In this document: positions 1 to 6,377 of the stretch, in pieces | How positions within the stretch are numbered: position 1 is the stretch's first letter | Layout of the letters: every line of letters begins with the position of its first letter | Assembly: GCA_023393815.1 (NCBI GenBank) | Contig: JAEXBU010000014.1 | Location: 1 to 12,259, forward strand | Reading direction: 5' to 3' | Source: Bacillota bacterium | Lineage (GTDB): Bacteria > Bacillota > Clostridia > Tissierellales > Peptoniphilaceae | Length of the DNA: 12,259 nucleotides | The notes under the pieces: generated by a model | What the model saw: the letters and a program-made list of their open reading frames with translations, nothing else | Told to the model about the DNA's origin: nothing | Database searches by the model: none | Program-made: the position numbers and the translations under genes

Positions 1-694
1 TGGGAACCCAGATCATGCCCACGGGGAGCATTTCTTTCATGGGGAAGGAAAAGGCGGGTTCCATGCCCAAGAGGCTGAAGCTGACCCAGTTGGCGACCAC
101 CGAGGCCACGACGCAGGGAACGACGAAAAAGTGGGAGAAGCTTTTGTGCAGCTCTTCCAAGGCGAAGAGGGCACCGGCGAGAGGGGCGTTAAAGGCGGCG
201 GCGAGACCGGCAGAGGCACCGGCGGTAATAAAGTAGCGTCCTTCCATTTCCGAGGCGCGGAAAAGTTTGGCGAGCATTTTCGCAAAGGTACCGCCCAACT
301 GGATGGACGGGCCTTCCCGCCCCAAGGTCAGACCCGAGAAGGCAGCCATGGCTCCGCCGAAAAACTTCGAAAGCAAGGCGGGCACCGGATCGATGTCGGC
401 CTTGCCCAAGAGTTCGCCGCGGATTTGGGGAATGCCGCTGCCGCCGCTTAAAGGGGATCGGTTCAGCAATAGGTGCATGGCCACGGCCATGGCGAAAAAC
501 AACAGGAGTACAAGGGGGACGCGCCCGGGGGTCATGTGTGTAAAGAGCAAATTGCGCAAATCATCCATCTTGCTCAGAGTGAAGCGGTACAAGACCGAGA
601 GCATCCCCGAGGCCAGGCCCAGGACGAAGCCGCCGAGGAGCAGGCGGGTGCGCAGGCGGCGGCGATCGTAATTCGTCGCGTGGTGGGTATCCAT
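1..694 (-). CDS. ClC-family chloride channel/antiporter, N-terminal part (truncated by window edge)
   Basis: Integral membrane anion transporter of the ClC family (voltage-gated chloride channel/H+-Cl- antiporter fold). About 231 residues are visible; the C-terminal half lies outside the window. Three ClC signatures appear in order: GSGIPQ (residues about 85-90, the Ser of the central anion site), GREGP (about 125-129, with the gating glutamate at E127) followed by SIQLGG, and AGASAGLAAAFNAPLAGALF ending in the pair E180-E181, which corresponds to the internal proton glutamate region of E. coli ClC. Having both the gating and the internal glutamate favours a proton-coupled antiporter over a passive channel (inference). 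The ATG at 694 has AAAGGAG five bases upstream. It lies 28 bp downstream of the lrgB stop with no terminator between, so it is probably the third gene of lrgA-lrgB-clc. It was found by reading the reverse complement, because the open frame leaves the window. Confidence 0.93.
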   Translation of the reverse strand, partial: MDTHHATNYDRRRLRTRLLLGGFVLGLASGMLSVLYRFTLSKMDDLRNLLFTHMTPGRVPLVLLLFFAMAVAMHLLLNRSPLSGGSGIPQIRGELLGKADIDPVPALLSKFFGGAMAAFSGLTLGREGPSIQLGGTFAKMLAKLFRASEMEGRYFITAGASAGLAAAFNAPLAGALFALEELHKSFSHFFVVPCVVASVVANWVSFSLLGMEPAFSFPMKEMLPVGMIWVP

Positions 695-722
695 GAAATC
701 TCCTTTCCCAACGAGCGGAGTG

Positions 723-1436
723 TCAGCGTACAAAGTGGAGGAAGAAGGGCAAAATCAACGTGGTAATCATGCCGCAGACCCCTACGGCCACCGAGGACAC
801 GGCGCCTTCGGTTTCGCCCAATTCCAGAGCACGTTTCGTGCCTACGGCGTGGGAGGCGCTGCCCAGAGCCACGCCCCTGGCTACGGGGTGGGTAATGCCG
901 AAGAGCTTATAGAGGCTCGAAGAAAACATATAGCCGGTGTTGCCCGCGATAATGACCAGGGCGATGGTGAGGGCGCGGTCGGCACCCATGGAGAGACTGA
1001 GTTCCTGCGCGATGCCTGTGGTGGTGTTTTTTGGAAGCAGGCTGCGTATCAAAGAGAGATCCAGCCCCACCAGCTTGCCGAGAAGGTAGCCGGAGACGAG
1101 GGCGGTGGCGCTCCCCACGACGATGGCACCTAAAATCGGGAGCAGGTTTTCTAAGAGAACCTTTCGCTGTTTGTAGATGGGTACGGCCAAAGCCAAGGTC
1201 ATAGGACCGATTAAAAAGGAAATCATCTCCCCGCCCTTTTGGTAGTCGGCGAGGTCGATGCCCGTCACCGCGAGAAAGGTAATAAGGAGCGTCAAGAGGA
1301 CAAAGAGCTGGGTAATGTAGGGTTTGTTGATTTTTTTCGTGATCCGATCGCCCAAGAGGAAGCAGCCGACGGTGAGGCCGATACCGAAGAGGGGGGAGGA
1401 GATAAAGGGTTGAAAGAAATTAAGCACGGGGCGCAC
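723..1436 (-). CDS. lrgB: LrgB/CidB-family membrane protein
   Basis: Polytopic membrane protein of the LrgB/CidB family (237 residues, normal length). LrgAB/CidAB proteins were first described as holin/antiholin-like regulators of autolysis; homologues in Bacillus and Streptococcus act in pyruvate uptake, so the physiological role here is open. Family blocks seen: LIGPMTLALAVPIY (about 75-88), PKNTTTGIA (135-143, related to the usual PKSVTTPIA but with Gly at the Pro position), HPVARGVALGSASHAVGTKR (183-202) and GETEGAVSSVAVGVCG (207-222). Start is GTG at 1436, preceded by a weak AAAGG. It overlaps the last 17 bases of lrgA, so translational coupling to lrgA is likely. An alternative GTG three codons later (1427) has no better ribosome binding site. 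Confidence 0.94.
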   Translation of the reverse strand: MRPVLNFFQPFISSPLFGIGLTVGCFLLGDRITKKINKPYITQLFVLLTLLITFLAVTGIDLADYQKGGEMISFLIGPMTLALAVPIYKQRKVLLENLLPILGAIVVGSATALVSGYLLGKLVGLDLSLIRSLLPKNTTTGIAQELSLSMGADRALTIALVIIAGNTGYMFSSSLYKLFGITHPVARGVALGSASHAVGTKRALELGETEGAVSSVAVGVCGMITTLILPFFLHFVR

Positions 1437-1779
1437 CGCCTTTTCGAATGAGAAGTTGCGCCGTCCATCCGGTGGTTAAGAGGACTAAACAGGTGGAGGC
1501 GATAGTGACGAAGAGAATTTTCAACAAGTGAGGACGCAGCTCGGGATAGACGGCGATTAAATTCACCGCCCCCGGAGCGAAAAATAAATTCATGTGCAGG
1601 AGCAAATTTTCGCTGACGTCGTCGATAAGAGTTTCGTCGATCCAATGGAAGACGAGCCCGCAAAGAAACAGAGCCATGCCGCATATGGAGCCGGGAATCA
1701 TAATGGGCAACAAGCTCGAGAGCAGGTTGCCGAGGAACAGACAGAACAACAGAATGAAAAAGCCGTAGGTATTTTTCAT
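1420..1779 (-). CDS. lrgA: LrgA/CidA-family holin-like membrane protein
   Basis: Small hydrophobic protein of the CidA/LrgA family (119 residues, four predicted membrane segments), partner of LrgB encoded immediately downstream. Diagnostic features are the block IPGSICGMALFLCGL near residues 28-42 and LFFAPGAVNLI near 66-76, matching the family's PGsxxGM and FFxPaxVg motifs. The open frame extends upstream to 2031, but the ATG at 1779 is chosen because a perfect AGGAGG sits four bases before it, and the upstream extension would run into the divergent binding-protein gene and is not LrgA-like. It is the first gene of lrgA-lrgB-clc. It may work as a membrane complex with LrgB for lysis control or small organic acid (pyruvate) transport; the sequence alone cannot distinguish these. 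Confidence 0.93.
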   Translation of the reverse strand: MKNTYGFFILLFCLFLGNLLSSLLPIMIPGSICGMALFLCGLVFHWIDETLIDDVSENLLLHMNLFFAPGAVNLIAVYPELRPHLLKILFVTIASTCLVLLTTGWTAQLLIRKGGAPRA

Positions 1780-1809
1780 GACGCCTCCTAAGAATTCTTG
1801 AAAAAGGGG

Positions 1810-1838
1810 TTTACAAACGAGGGGAAAGGTTGTATTAT
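1810..1838 (+). promoter_or_regulatory. SigmaA-type promoter of the amino acid ABC uptake operon
   Basis: TTTACA (1810-1815), 17-bp spacer, TATTAT (1833-1838): five of six matches at both boxes and ideal spacing. The predicted transcript start near 1845 gives a leader of about 45 nt before the binding-protein gene. The 10-bp palindrome AAGAATTCTT at 1790-1799 lies just upstream, between this promoter and the lrgA ribosome binding site. Confidence 0.75.
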
Positions 1839-1839
1839 A
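1834..1839 (-). promoter_or_regulatory. Candidate -10 box for the lrgAB-clc operon
   Basis: Read on the minus strand this is a perfect TATAAT, about 55 bp upstream of the lrgA start. No good -35 is present at 16-18 bp; the nearest TTTACT is 20 bp away. It overlaps the -10 of the divergent uptake operon base for base, shifted by one. Either an activator is needed, or this is a chance consequence of the AT-rich plus-strand promoter. Confidence 0.35.
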
Positions 1840-1888
1840 AGTCCATGATGTTTTATCGTAGTAAAGTGATAAATAAAGAAAGGAATCG

Positions 1889-2710
1889 ATGATGAAGAAA
1901 AAACTACTGACCCTCGTTACTTTGCTTATGATTCTCCTGGTAGGTTGTGCCGGCGGAGACAAGGCCAAAGATGACGGAGCAAACGGGGCCGATGCGAAGA
2001 AAGAAGCGGCGGCGGAATTGGATAAGGGCAAGACCTATATCGTGGGCATGGACGATACCTTTGCTCCCATGGGCTTTCGCGACGAAAAAGGCGATCTCGT
2101 AGGTTTCGACTTGGATTTGGCCAGAAAGGCTGCGGAAGAAATGGGAATTACGATCGACTTCCAACCCATCGACTGGACCATGAAGGAAACGGAGTTGGAA
2201 ACGGGCAACATCGACATGATCTGGAACGGCTACTCCATCACGCCGGAGCGGGAAAAGAAAGTCCTTCTTTCGGATCCCTATATGGACAATCGCCAATTGA
2301 TTATTACCTTAAAGGATTCGCCGGTCAATTCGAAAAAAGATTTAGCCGGCAAGCGCGTGACGGTGCAAGGGGAATCCTCGGCGCTGGAAGCAGTAATGAA
2401 AGACGACGCCTTTGTTCAAGCTTTGGCCGAACCGCCGGTAGAATACGCGACCAACACGGAATGTTTTAAAGACATTGAAGCGAAACGCTGTGACGCCATC
2501 GTCGTGGACGAAGTACTCGCCCGCTACTACATGAAGCAAAACGGCGAAGAAAAGTACAAAGTCTTGGAAGATAACTTCGGCGAAGAAAAGTTTGCCGTAG
2601 GTATGCGCAAGGAAGATACGGCTCTTAGGGACGCTCTGAACAAGGCATTGGCGAAGTTAAAAGAAAACGGCGCCTACGACGAAGTGTACAAGAAATACTT
2701 CGCGGATTAA
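1889..2710 (+). CDS. Polar amino acid ABC transporter, substrate-binding lipoprotein (SBP family 3)
   Basis: Extracytoplasmic solute-binding protein of bacterial family 3, which captures a polar amino acid (arginine, histidine, glutamine or cystine type; substrate not deducible) and delivers it to the permease and ATPase encoded next. Residues 1-20 form a lipoprotein signal ending in the lipobox LVGC (Cys20), followed by a flexible Asp/Lys/Ala-rich linker to about 48. The mature domain shows the family signature GFDLDLARKAAEEMG (72-86), NGYSITPEREKKVLLSDPY (113-131) with the carboxylate-binding Arg121, the hinge strand DLAGKRVTVQGESSA (151-165), and an AIVVDE segment near 205 supplying the acidic residue that usually binds the ligand amino group. 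Tandem ATGs occur at 1889 and 1892; AAGGA is seven bases before the second, so translation may really begin at 1892. The permease gene follows after 22 bp. Confidence 0.95.
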   Translation: MMKKKLLTLVTLLMILLVGCAGGDKAKDDGANGADAKKEAAAELDKGKTYIVGMDDTFAPMGFRDEKGDLVGFDLDLARKAAEEMGITIDFQPIDWTMKETELETGNIDMIWNGYSITPEREKKVLLSDPYMDNRQLIITLKDSPVNSKKDLAGKRVTVQGESSALEAVMKDDAFVQALAEPPVEYATNTECFKDIEAKRCDAIVVDEVLARYYMKQNGEEKYKVLEDNFGEEKFAVGMRKEDTALRDALNKALAKLKENGAYDEVYKKYFAD

Positions 2711-2732
2711 GCCGTGAGAGCAGGAGGCAGTT

Positions 2733-3377
2733 TTGGAAGTACTACAACGTTTAATCCCCATGTTGGGGGAAGGAATGAAGACAACGGCGTCGGTGTTTGT
2801 CGTCACCCTCGTATTATCGTCCGTCCTTTGTGTGCCGGTGGCGTGGGCAAGATTATCCCGTAATCCCATTATATCGAAGTTGGCGGCGATTTACATTTAC
2901 ATTATGCGGGCGACGCCCTTACTTCTGCAACTGATGTTTGTTTTTTTCGGGCTGCCTCTTTTGCCGGCCGGTATTACCTTGGGTCGGTTCAGCTCCATCT
3001 TTCTCGCCTTCGTCCTCAATTACACCGCCTATTTCGCGGAAATCTTGCGGGGCGGGATTCAATCCGTCGACCCGGGTCAGTGGGAAGCGGGGAAGGTCTT
3101 GGGTCTGTCCCGGATCTACACTTTCTTTAAAGTCATTCTGCCCGTCGTTATTCAGCGAAGTTTTCCCGCCTTTTCCAATGAAGTCATTACTTTGGTGAAA
3201 GACACGTCCTTAGTTTATATCTTAGGGGTTATGGACATATTGAAAGCGGCGAAGTCCGTCTCCAACACCATGTCCTCCATCCTGCCTTACGTCTATGTGG
3301 GCGTGGTGTATTTAATCGTCGTCGGCTTGTTGAGTTTGCTCTTGAGAAATGCAGAGAGGAAGATTGAAGCGTCATGA
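2733..3377 (+). CDS. Polar amino acid ABC transporter, permease (HisM/GlnP type)
   Basis: Membrane permease subunit of the polar amino acid uptake system (214 residues, typical of the His/Glu/Gln/Arg permease family). Hydrophobic segments occur near 18-38, 50-75, 86-105, 135-170 and 185-205. The cytoplasmic EAA loop that contacts the ATPase is clear: VDPGQWEAGKVLGLSRIYTF (residues 112-131), and the preceding AYFAEILRGGIQS (99-111) is also typical. The start is TTG at 2733, supported by AGGAGG at 2722-2727 with a 5-base spacer; the first internal ATG would lose nine residues and has no such site. The gene ends in ATGA, overlapping the ATPase gene by four bases (translational coupling). Only one permease gene is present, so the transporter is presumably a permease homodimer. 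Confidence 0.94.
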   Translation: MEVLQRLIPMLGEGMKTTASVFVVTLVLSSVLCVPVAWARLSRNPIISKLAAIYIYIMRATPLLLQLMFVFFGLPLLPAGITLGRFSSIFLAFVLNYTAYFAEILRGGIQSVDPGQWEAGKVLGLSRIYTFFKVILPVVIQRSFPAFSNEVITLVKDTSLVYILGVMDILKAAKSVSNTMSSILPYVYVGVVYLIVVGLLSLLLRNAERKIEAS

Positions 3378-4024
3378 AAATTTCCGTGGACAACTTAAAA
3401 AAGACCTTTGGAGACCGCTGCATTTGGAGCGGGATCAATCTCACCTTTACCTCCGATGAGATTGTCTCCATTGCGGGAAAGAGCGGACAGGGAAAGACCA
3501 CCTTCCTTCGCTGTTTAAACGGGCTGGAAACCTACGACGCAGGGACCGTAGCTTTCGACGGTGTGGTAATGCCCGTGGGGAAAACCGACGCGAAAAAAAT
3601 CGGCATGGTCTTTCAGGGCTATCACCTCTTTCCCAAGATGACCGTGTGGGAAAATATCCTCCTGGCTCCCATTTATCACGGTGTCGATCGCAAAGAAGCC
3701 GAAGAGCGCGCCGAACGGCTGATGAAAGAGTTGGAGATTTATGAGGAAAAAGATAAGTACCCGAAAAACCTCTCCGGCGGGCAACAGCAGCGGGTGGCCA
3801 TCGTCCGTGCCTGTATGCTCGAGCCTGAAATTCTCTGTTTCGACGAACCAACCTCCGCCTTGGACGGAGAAACCATCGACAAATTGGCGCGCATTATGGA
3901 AAGGCTGAAAGAAAAAGGCATGGGCATGATCGTCGTCACGCACGACCGGGCCTTTGCCGAAAAGATTTCCGACAGGATTTTGCACTTTGAAGGCGGAGAG
4001 TTAAGAGAAGAGATTGTGGCGTAA
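3374..4024 (+). CDS. Polar amino acid ABC transporter, ATP-binding protein (GlnQ type)
   Basis: Cytoplasmic ATPase that powers the uptake system encoded by this operon. All ABC motifs are present: Walker A GKSGQGKTT (35-43), Q-loop at Gln81 followed by GYHLFPKMTVWENI, signature LSGGQQQR (133-140), Walker B ILCFDEP (153-159) with catalytic Glu158, D-loop SALD (161-164) and switch His190 in VVTHD. At 216 residues it is shorter than the usual roughly 240 of GlnQ/HisP-type proteins, mainly through compact loops and a short C-terminus, but no core element is missing. It is coupled to the permease by a 4-base ATGA overlap. It is the last gene of the operon; a hairpin terminator follows 41 bp later. 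The substrate cannot be deduced from the ATPase. Confidence 0.95.
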   Translation: MKISVDNLKKTFGDRCIWSGINLTFTSDEIVSIAGKSGQGKTTFLRCLNGLETYDAGTVAFDGVVMPVGKTDAKKIGMVFQGYHLFPKMTVWENILLAPIYHGVDRKEAEERAERLMKELEIYEEKDKYPKNLSGGQQQRVAIVRACMLEPEILCFDEPTSALDGETIDKLARIMERLKEKGMGMIVVTHDRAFAEKISDRILHFEGGELREEIVA

Positions 4025-4065
4025 CCTACGAGGGTTTCTTTTCCGACAAATCTGTTTTCTTCCGT

Positions 4066-4108
4066 AAAAAAATCACGCGTTGTCTATAGAGACGGCGTGA
4101 TTTTTTTT
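4066..4108 (+). terminator. Intrinsic terminator of the amino acid uptake operon
   Basis: An A-tract plus TCACGC (4073-4078) pairs with GCGTGA (4095-4100) and a run of eight T (4101-4108). The loop contains a second small stem, GTCT-ATAG-AGAC. It lies 41 bp after the ATPase stop. The A-tract on the left gives U-tract potential for leftward transcripts as well. Confidence 0.85.
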
Positions 4109-4173
4109 GCAAATAGTTCGTTTGCTCCTGAAAAGCGGAAAAGACGAAACGTCCCTCTAGGAAAAAGAAACAC

Positions 4174-4202
4174 AAAAAAAGGGCTTTTCAAAAGCCCTTT
4201 TT
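4174..4202 (-). terminator. Intrinsic terminator of the glsB-like gene
   Basis: Perfect stem GGGCTTT-TCA-AAAGCCC (4181-4197) flanked by seven A on the left and five T on the right. Read leftward it follows the stop of the small membrane protein gene directly and ends in a seven-U tract. It may also act on rightward read-through. Confidence 0.85.
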
Positions 4203-4204
4203 GC

Positions 4205-4456
4205 TTATCTTCTGTTTGTTACTGCATTTACGATCCACAGCAGGATCACGCTGCCGATGACGGCGATAACGAGGCTATAGAGGTTAAAGCCGGAAACTTT
4301 TCCCATGTGAAAGACATTGCTCGCGAGGAATCCGCCGATAAAGGAACCGACAATTCCGGTAACGATGTTTGCGATGGCACCCATGGACTCGTCTTTGCCC
4401 ACAATTTTACTTGCGATCCAACCGGCCAGTGCGCCGAAAATTAACCAAAATAACAT
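4205..4456 (-). CDS. GlsB/YeaQ/YmgE-family stress-response membrane protein
   Basis: Small integral membrane protein of the transglycosylase-associated/GlsB-YeaQ-YmgE family (83 residues, normal length). Three glycine-rich hydrophobic segments are visible: LFWLIFGALAGWIASKIVG (2-20), IANIVTGIVGSFIGGFLAS near 28-46, and a C-terminal segment around VIAVIGSVILLWIVNAV. The first ends in the family-typical GWxASKIxG pattern. Members are linked to general and envelope stress, with no known enzymatic activity. The open frame extends to a GTG at 4474, but that codon lies just before AAAGGAG, which is placed correctly (7-base spacer) for the ATG at 4456, so 4456 is chosen. It is a single-gene unit with its own promoter and terminator. 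Confidence 0.9.
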   Translation of the reverse strand: MLFWLIFGALAGWIASKIVGKDESMGAIANIVTGIVGSFIGGFLASNVFHMGKVSGFNLYSLVIAVIGSVILLWIVNAVTNRR

Positions 4457-4503
4457 GAGAGAACTCCTTTCCACGATGTGTTTCTTACATTTCTGCTACT
4501 TCG

Positions 4504-4533
4504 TATATACCCGAGCTTGTGAAAATTATTCAA
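4504..4533 (-). promoter_or_regulatory. Candidate promoter of the glsB-like gene
   Basis: On the minus strand: TTGAAT (4533-4528), 18-bp spacer, TATATA (4509-4504), about 50 bp before the start codon. This is a moderate match to a housekeeping promoter. The surrounding gap (4457-4571) holds nothing else convincing; in particular no strong terminator for the ABC exporter operon that ends at 4572. Confidence 0.5.
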
Positions 4534-4571
4534 AAAACATCAAATGAAACGGACGATTTGTTTTTCGGCAC

Positions 4572-6377
4572 TTAAATTTCTTTTCCCTCGAATTGGGAGT
4601 GGTAGAGATTGTAGTATTCGCCGCCCTTGGCCATCAGGCTTTCGTGGTTCCCCTGTTCCACGATGTTTCCGTCTTTCAGAACGAGGATGACGTCGGCGCC
4701 GACGATGGTAGAGAGACGGTGGGCGATGACGAAGTTGGTGCGCCCGTGCATCAGCCGATCCATGGCTTTTTGGATGAGTTTTTCCGTTCGCGTATCTACG
4801 GAGCTGGTGGCTTCGTCCAGGATCAAGATGTCGGGATTGGAAATCAGCGCCCGGGCGATGGTGAGAAGTTGCCGTTGGCCTTGGGATATTTCTAAGCCGG
4901 ATTCGGTAATGATTTCGTCGTAGCCGTGGGGAAGGGTGCGAATGAAATTGTCCGCGTAGGTGGCCTTGGCGGCGGCGCGGATGGCATCTTCCGAGGCGTC
5001 TTCTTTGCCGTAGGCGATGTTGTCTTTTATGGAGCCGGAAAAGAGCCAGGTGTCTTGAAGCACCATGCCGAAGTGTTCTCTAAGGGCGTCGCGGGTCAAA
5101 TTTCGTGTGTCTACGCCGTCTACGGAGATGGTGCCGCGATCGGGATCGTAAAAGCGCATCAGGAGGTTGATCAAGGTGGTCTTTCCCGCGCCGGTAGGGC
5201 CGACGATGGCCACGGTTTCACCGGGTTTGACGTGGAGGGAGAAGTCGTCGATAACCGTTCGGTCTTCGTCGTAGCCAAAGTGTACGTGGTCGAAGGTAAC
5301 TTCTCCTTTCAAGTGCTCCAAGGCCATGGGGTCTTTCGCTTCTATTTCTTCTTGTGCATCCAGGACGCGGAAAATGCGGTCGGCGGCGGAAATAGCCGAT
5401 TGCAGGGCGCCCACCACTTCCGCCATGCCGCTGATGGGTTGGTTCAGTTTTCTGGAGTATTGGAAAAAGGCTTGAATGGCCCCCAAGGTAATGGATCCGT
5501 TGAGAACCAGGAAGCCGCCGAAGACGGCGATGGCCACATAGCCCAAGTTGGAAATAAAGCCCATTAGGGGCATGATTTCGCCGCTGATAAATTGGGCCTT
5601 GTAGGCGTTGTCGTACAGGTCGTCGTTAATGGCGCGAAATTCTTCCAGCGCCCGATCTTCGAAGGTAAAGCTCTTGACCACTTCTTGCGCGGTAATAATC
5701 TCTTCCATATAGCCGTCCACCCGTCCCATGTCGCGGCTCTTGGCGCGGAAATAGTGTTGGCTTACGCCGGCGATTTTCGCCGTAACCAACGCACTGACGG
5801 GAAGTACGATAAGAGAGATCACCGTTAGGCGAGGTTCGATAAAAAGCATCATGCCGAGGGTTCCCACGATGGTGACCACGGCGCTAATGACCTGTGCGAT
5901 ATTTTGCCGCATATTGTTTACCACCGATTCCATGTCGTTGGTCATGCGGGAAAGGAGGTCGCCCACGGGAAAGCGGTCCAAATAGGACAGGGGAAGGTGC
6001 TGAATTTTTTCGGAAAAATCTTTTCGAAGGGTAAAGACGGTTTTTTGGGTGATCGTAACTAAAATGCGCCCCCGGAAGAAGTAAAAGATCGAAGAGATTA
6101 CATACATGAGGACGAGAATCCCCACGATGCGCCCTAGGTAGGCGTAGTCGATGGCTGTTTTCTCTTTTATGGAATCGTATATACTGGTGATCCCGAGCCC
6201 CAGAATCCAGGGGGTGAGAATGTCGATGATCGTGGCCGTCGCCGTAAAGAGGATGGCGAGGGCCATGGGGATCTTGTCTCGATTTAAATAGCCGATCAGT
6301 CGCTTCATGATGCGGAGGCTATCGGCGCTTCGGAGGCTTCGGCGGTCTCGCTGCGCGACGGGTCGCAGTCTAGGCAT
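4572..6377 (-). CDS. Heterodimeric ABC exporter, subunit with intact catalytic residues (TM288/BmrD-like)
   Basis: Full ABC half-exporter (601 residues): an Arg-rich N-terminal extension (1-25), six-helix transmembrane domain (about 30-325) and nucleotide-binding domain (about 355-590). Motifs: Walker A GPTGAGKTT (393-401), Q-loop around Gln441, Walker B DILILDE with catalytic Glu522, and switch His553 in FVIAHR. The signature motif is degenerate, ISQGQ (497-501) instead of LSGGQ. This is the pattern of the catalytically competent partner in heterodimeric exporters such as TM287/288 and BmrCD: it supplies Walker A, Glu and His to the consensus site and the altered signature to the degenerate site. 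The ATG at 6377 has AGGAGG six bases upstream and overlaps the partner gene by eight bases. The substrate is unknown; drug or lipid/peptide export is typical of the family. Confidence 0.95.
   Translation of the reverse strand: MPRLRPVAQRDRRSLRSADSLRIMKRLIGYLNRDKIPMALAILFTATATIIDILTPWILGLGITSIYDSIKEKTAIDYAYLGRIVGILVLMYVISSIFYFFRGRILVTITQKTVFTLRKDFSEKIQHLPLSYLDRFPVGDLLSRMTNDMESVVNNMRQNIAQVISAVVTIVGTLGMMLFIEPRLTVISLIVLPVSALVTAKIAGVSQHYFRAKSRDMGRVDGYMEEIITAQEVVKSFTFEDRALEEFRAINDDLYDNAYKAQFISGEIMPLMGFISNLGYVAIAVFGGFLVLNGSITLGAIQAFFQYSRKLNQPISGMAEVVGALQSAISAADRIFRVLDAQEEIEAKDPMALEHLKGEVTFDHVHFGYDEDRTVIDDFSLHVKPGETVAIVGPTGAGKTTLINLLMRFYDPDRGTISVDGVDTRNLTRDALREHFGMVLQDTWLFSGSIKDNIAYGKEDASEDAIRAAAKATYADNFIRTLPHGYDEIITESGLEISQGQRQLLTIARALISNPDILILDEATSSVDTRTEKLIQKAMDRLMHGRTNFVIAHRLSTIVGADVILVLKDGNIVEQGNHESLMAKGGEYYNLYHSQFEGKEI

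Noticed and set aside
131..451. Rightward 106-codon frame at the left edge
   Set aside because: Antisense to the ClC gene, whose GSGIPQ, GREGP and FNAPLAG signatures are unmistakable on the minus strand.
1420..2031. Longer 203-codon version of LrgA
   Set aside because: The first 84 codons run through the divergent promoter region and antisense to the binding-protein signal peptide. The LrgA homology and a perfect AGGAGG point to the ATG at 1779.
4205..4474. GTG start at 4474 for the GlsB-like protein
   Set aside because: The added codons consist of the ribosome binding site (AAAGGAG) of the downstream ATG at 4456.
4500..4512. GGGTAT on the minus strand upstream of the GlsB-like gene as a sigmaB -10 box
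   Set aside because: The GTTT-type -35 needed 12-15 bp upstream is absent (the nearest GTTTTT is about 20 bp away). A sigmaA-like TTGAAT-18-TATATA fits better.
4534..4562. Weak inverted repeat CAAAT...ATTTG as terminator of the exporter operon
   Set aside because: Only about five AT pairs with a 10-base loop; too weak to call despite nearby T-rich sequence.
4926..5567. 213-codon rightward open frame
   Set aside because: Lies entirely antisense to the ATP-binding and membrane domain of the 601-residue ABC exporter subunit. Its low-complexity Gly/Val/Asp-rich content is a product of GC-rich codon use on the other strand.
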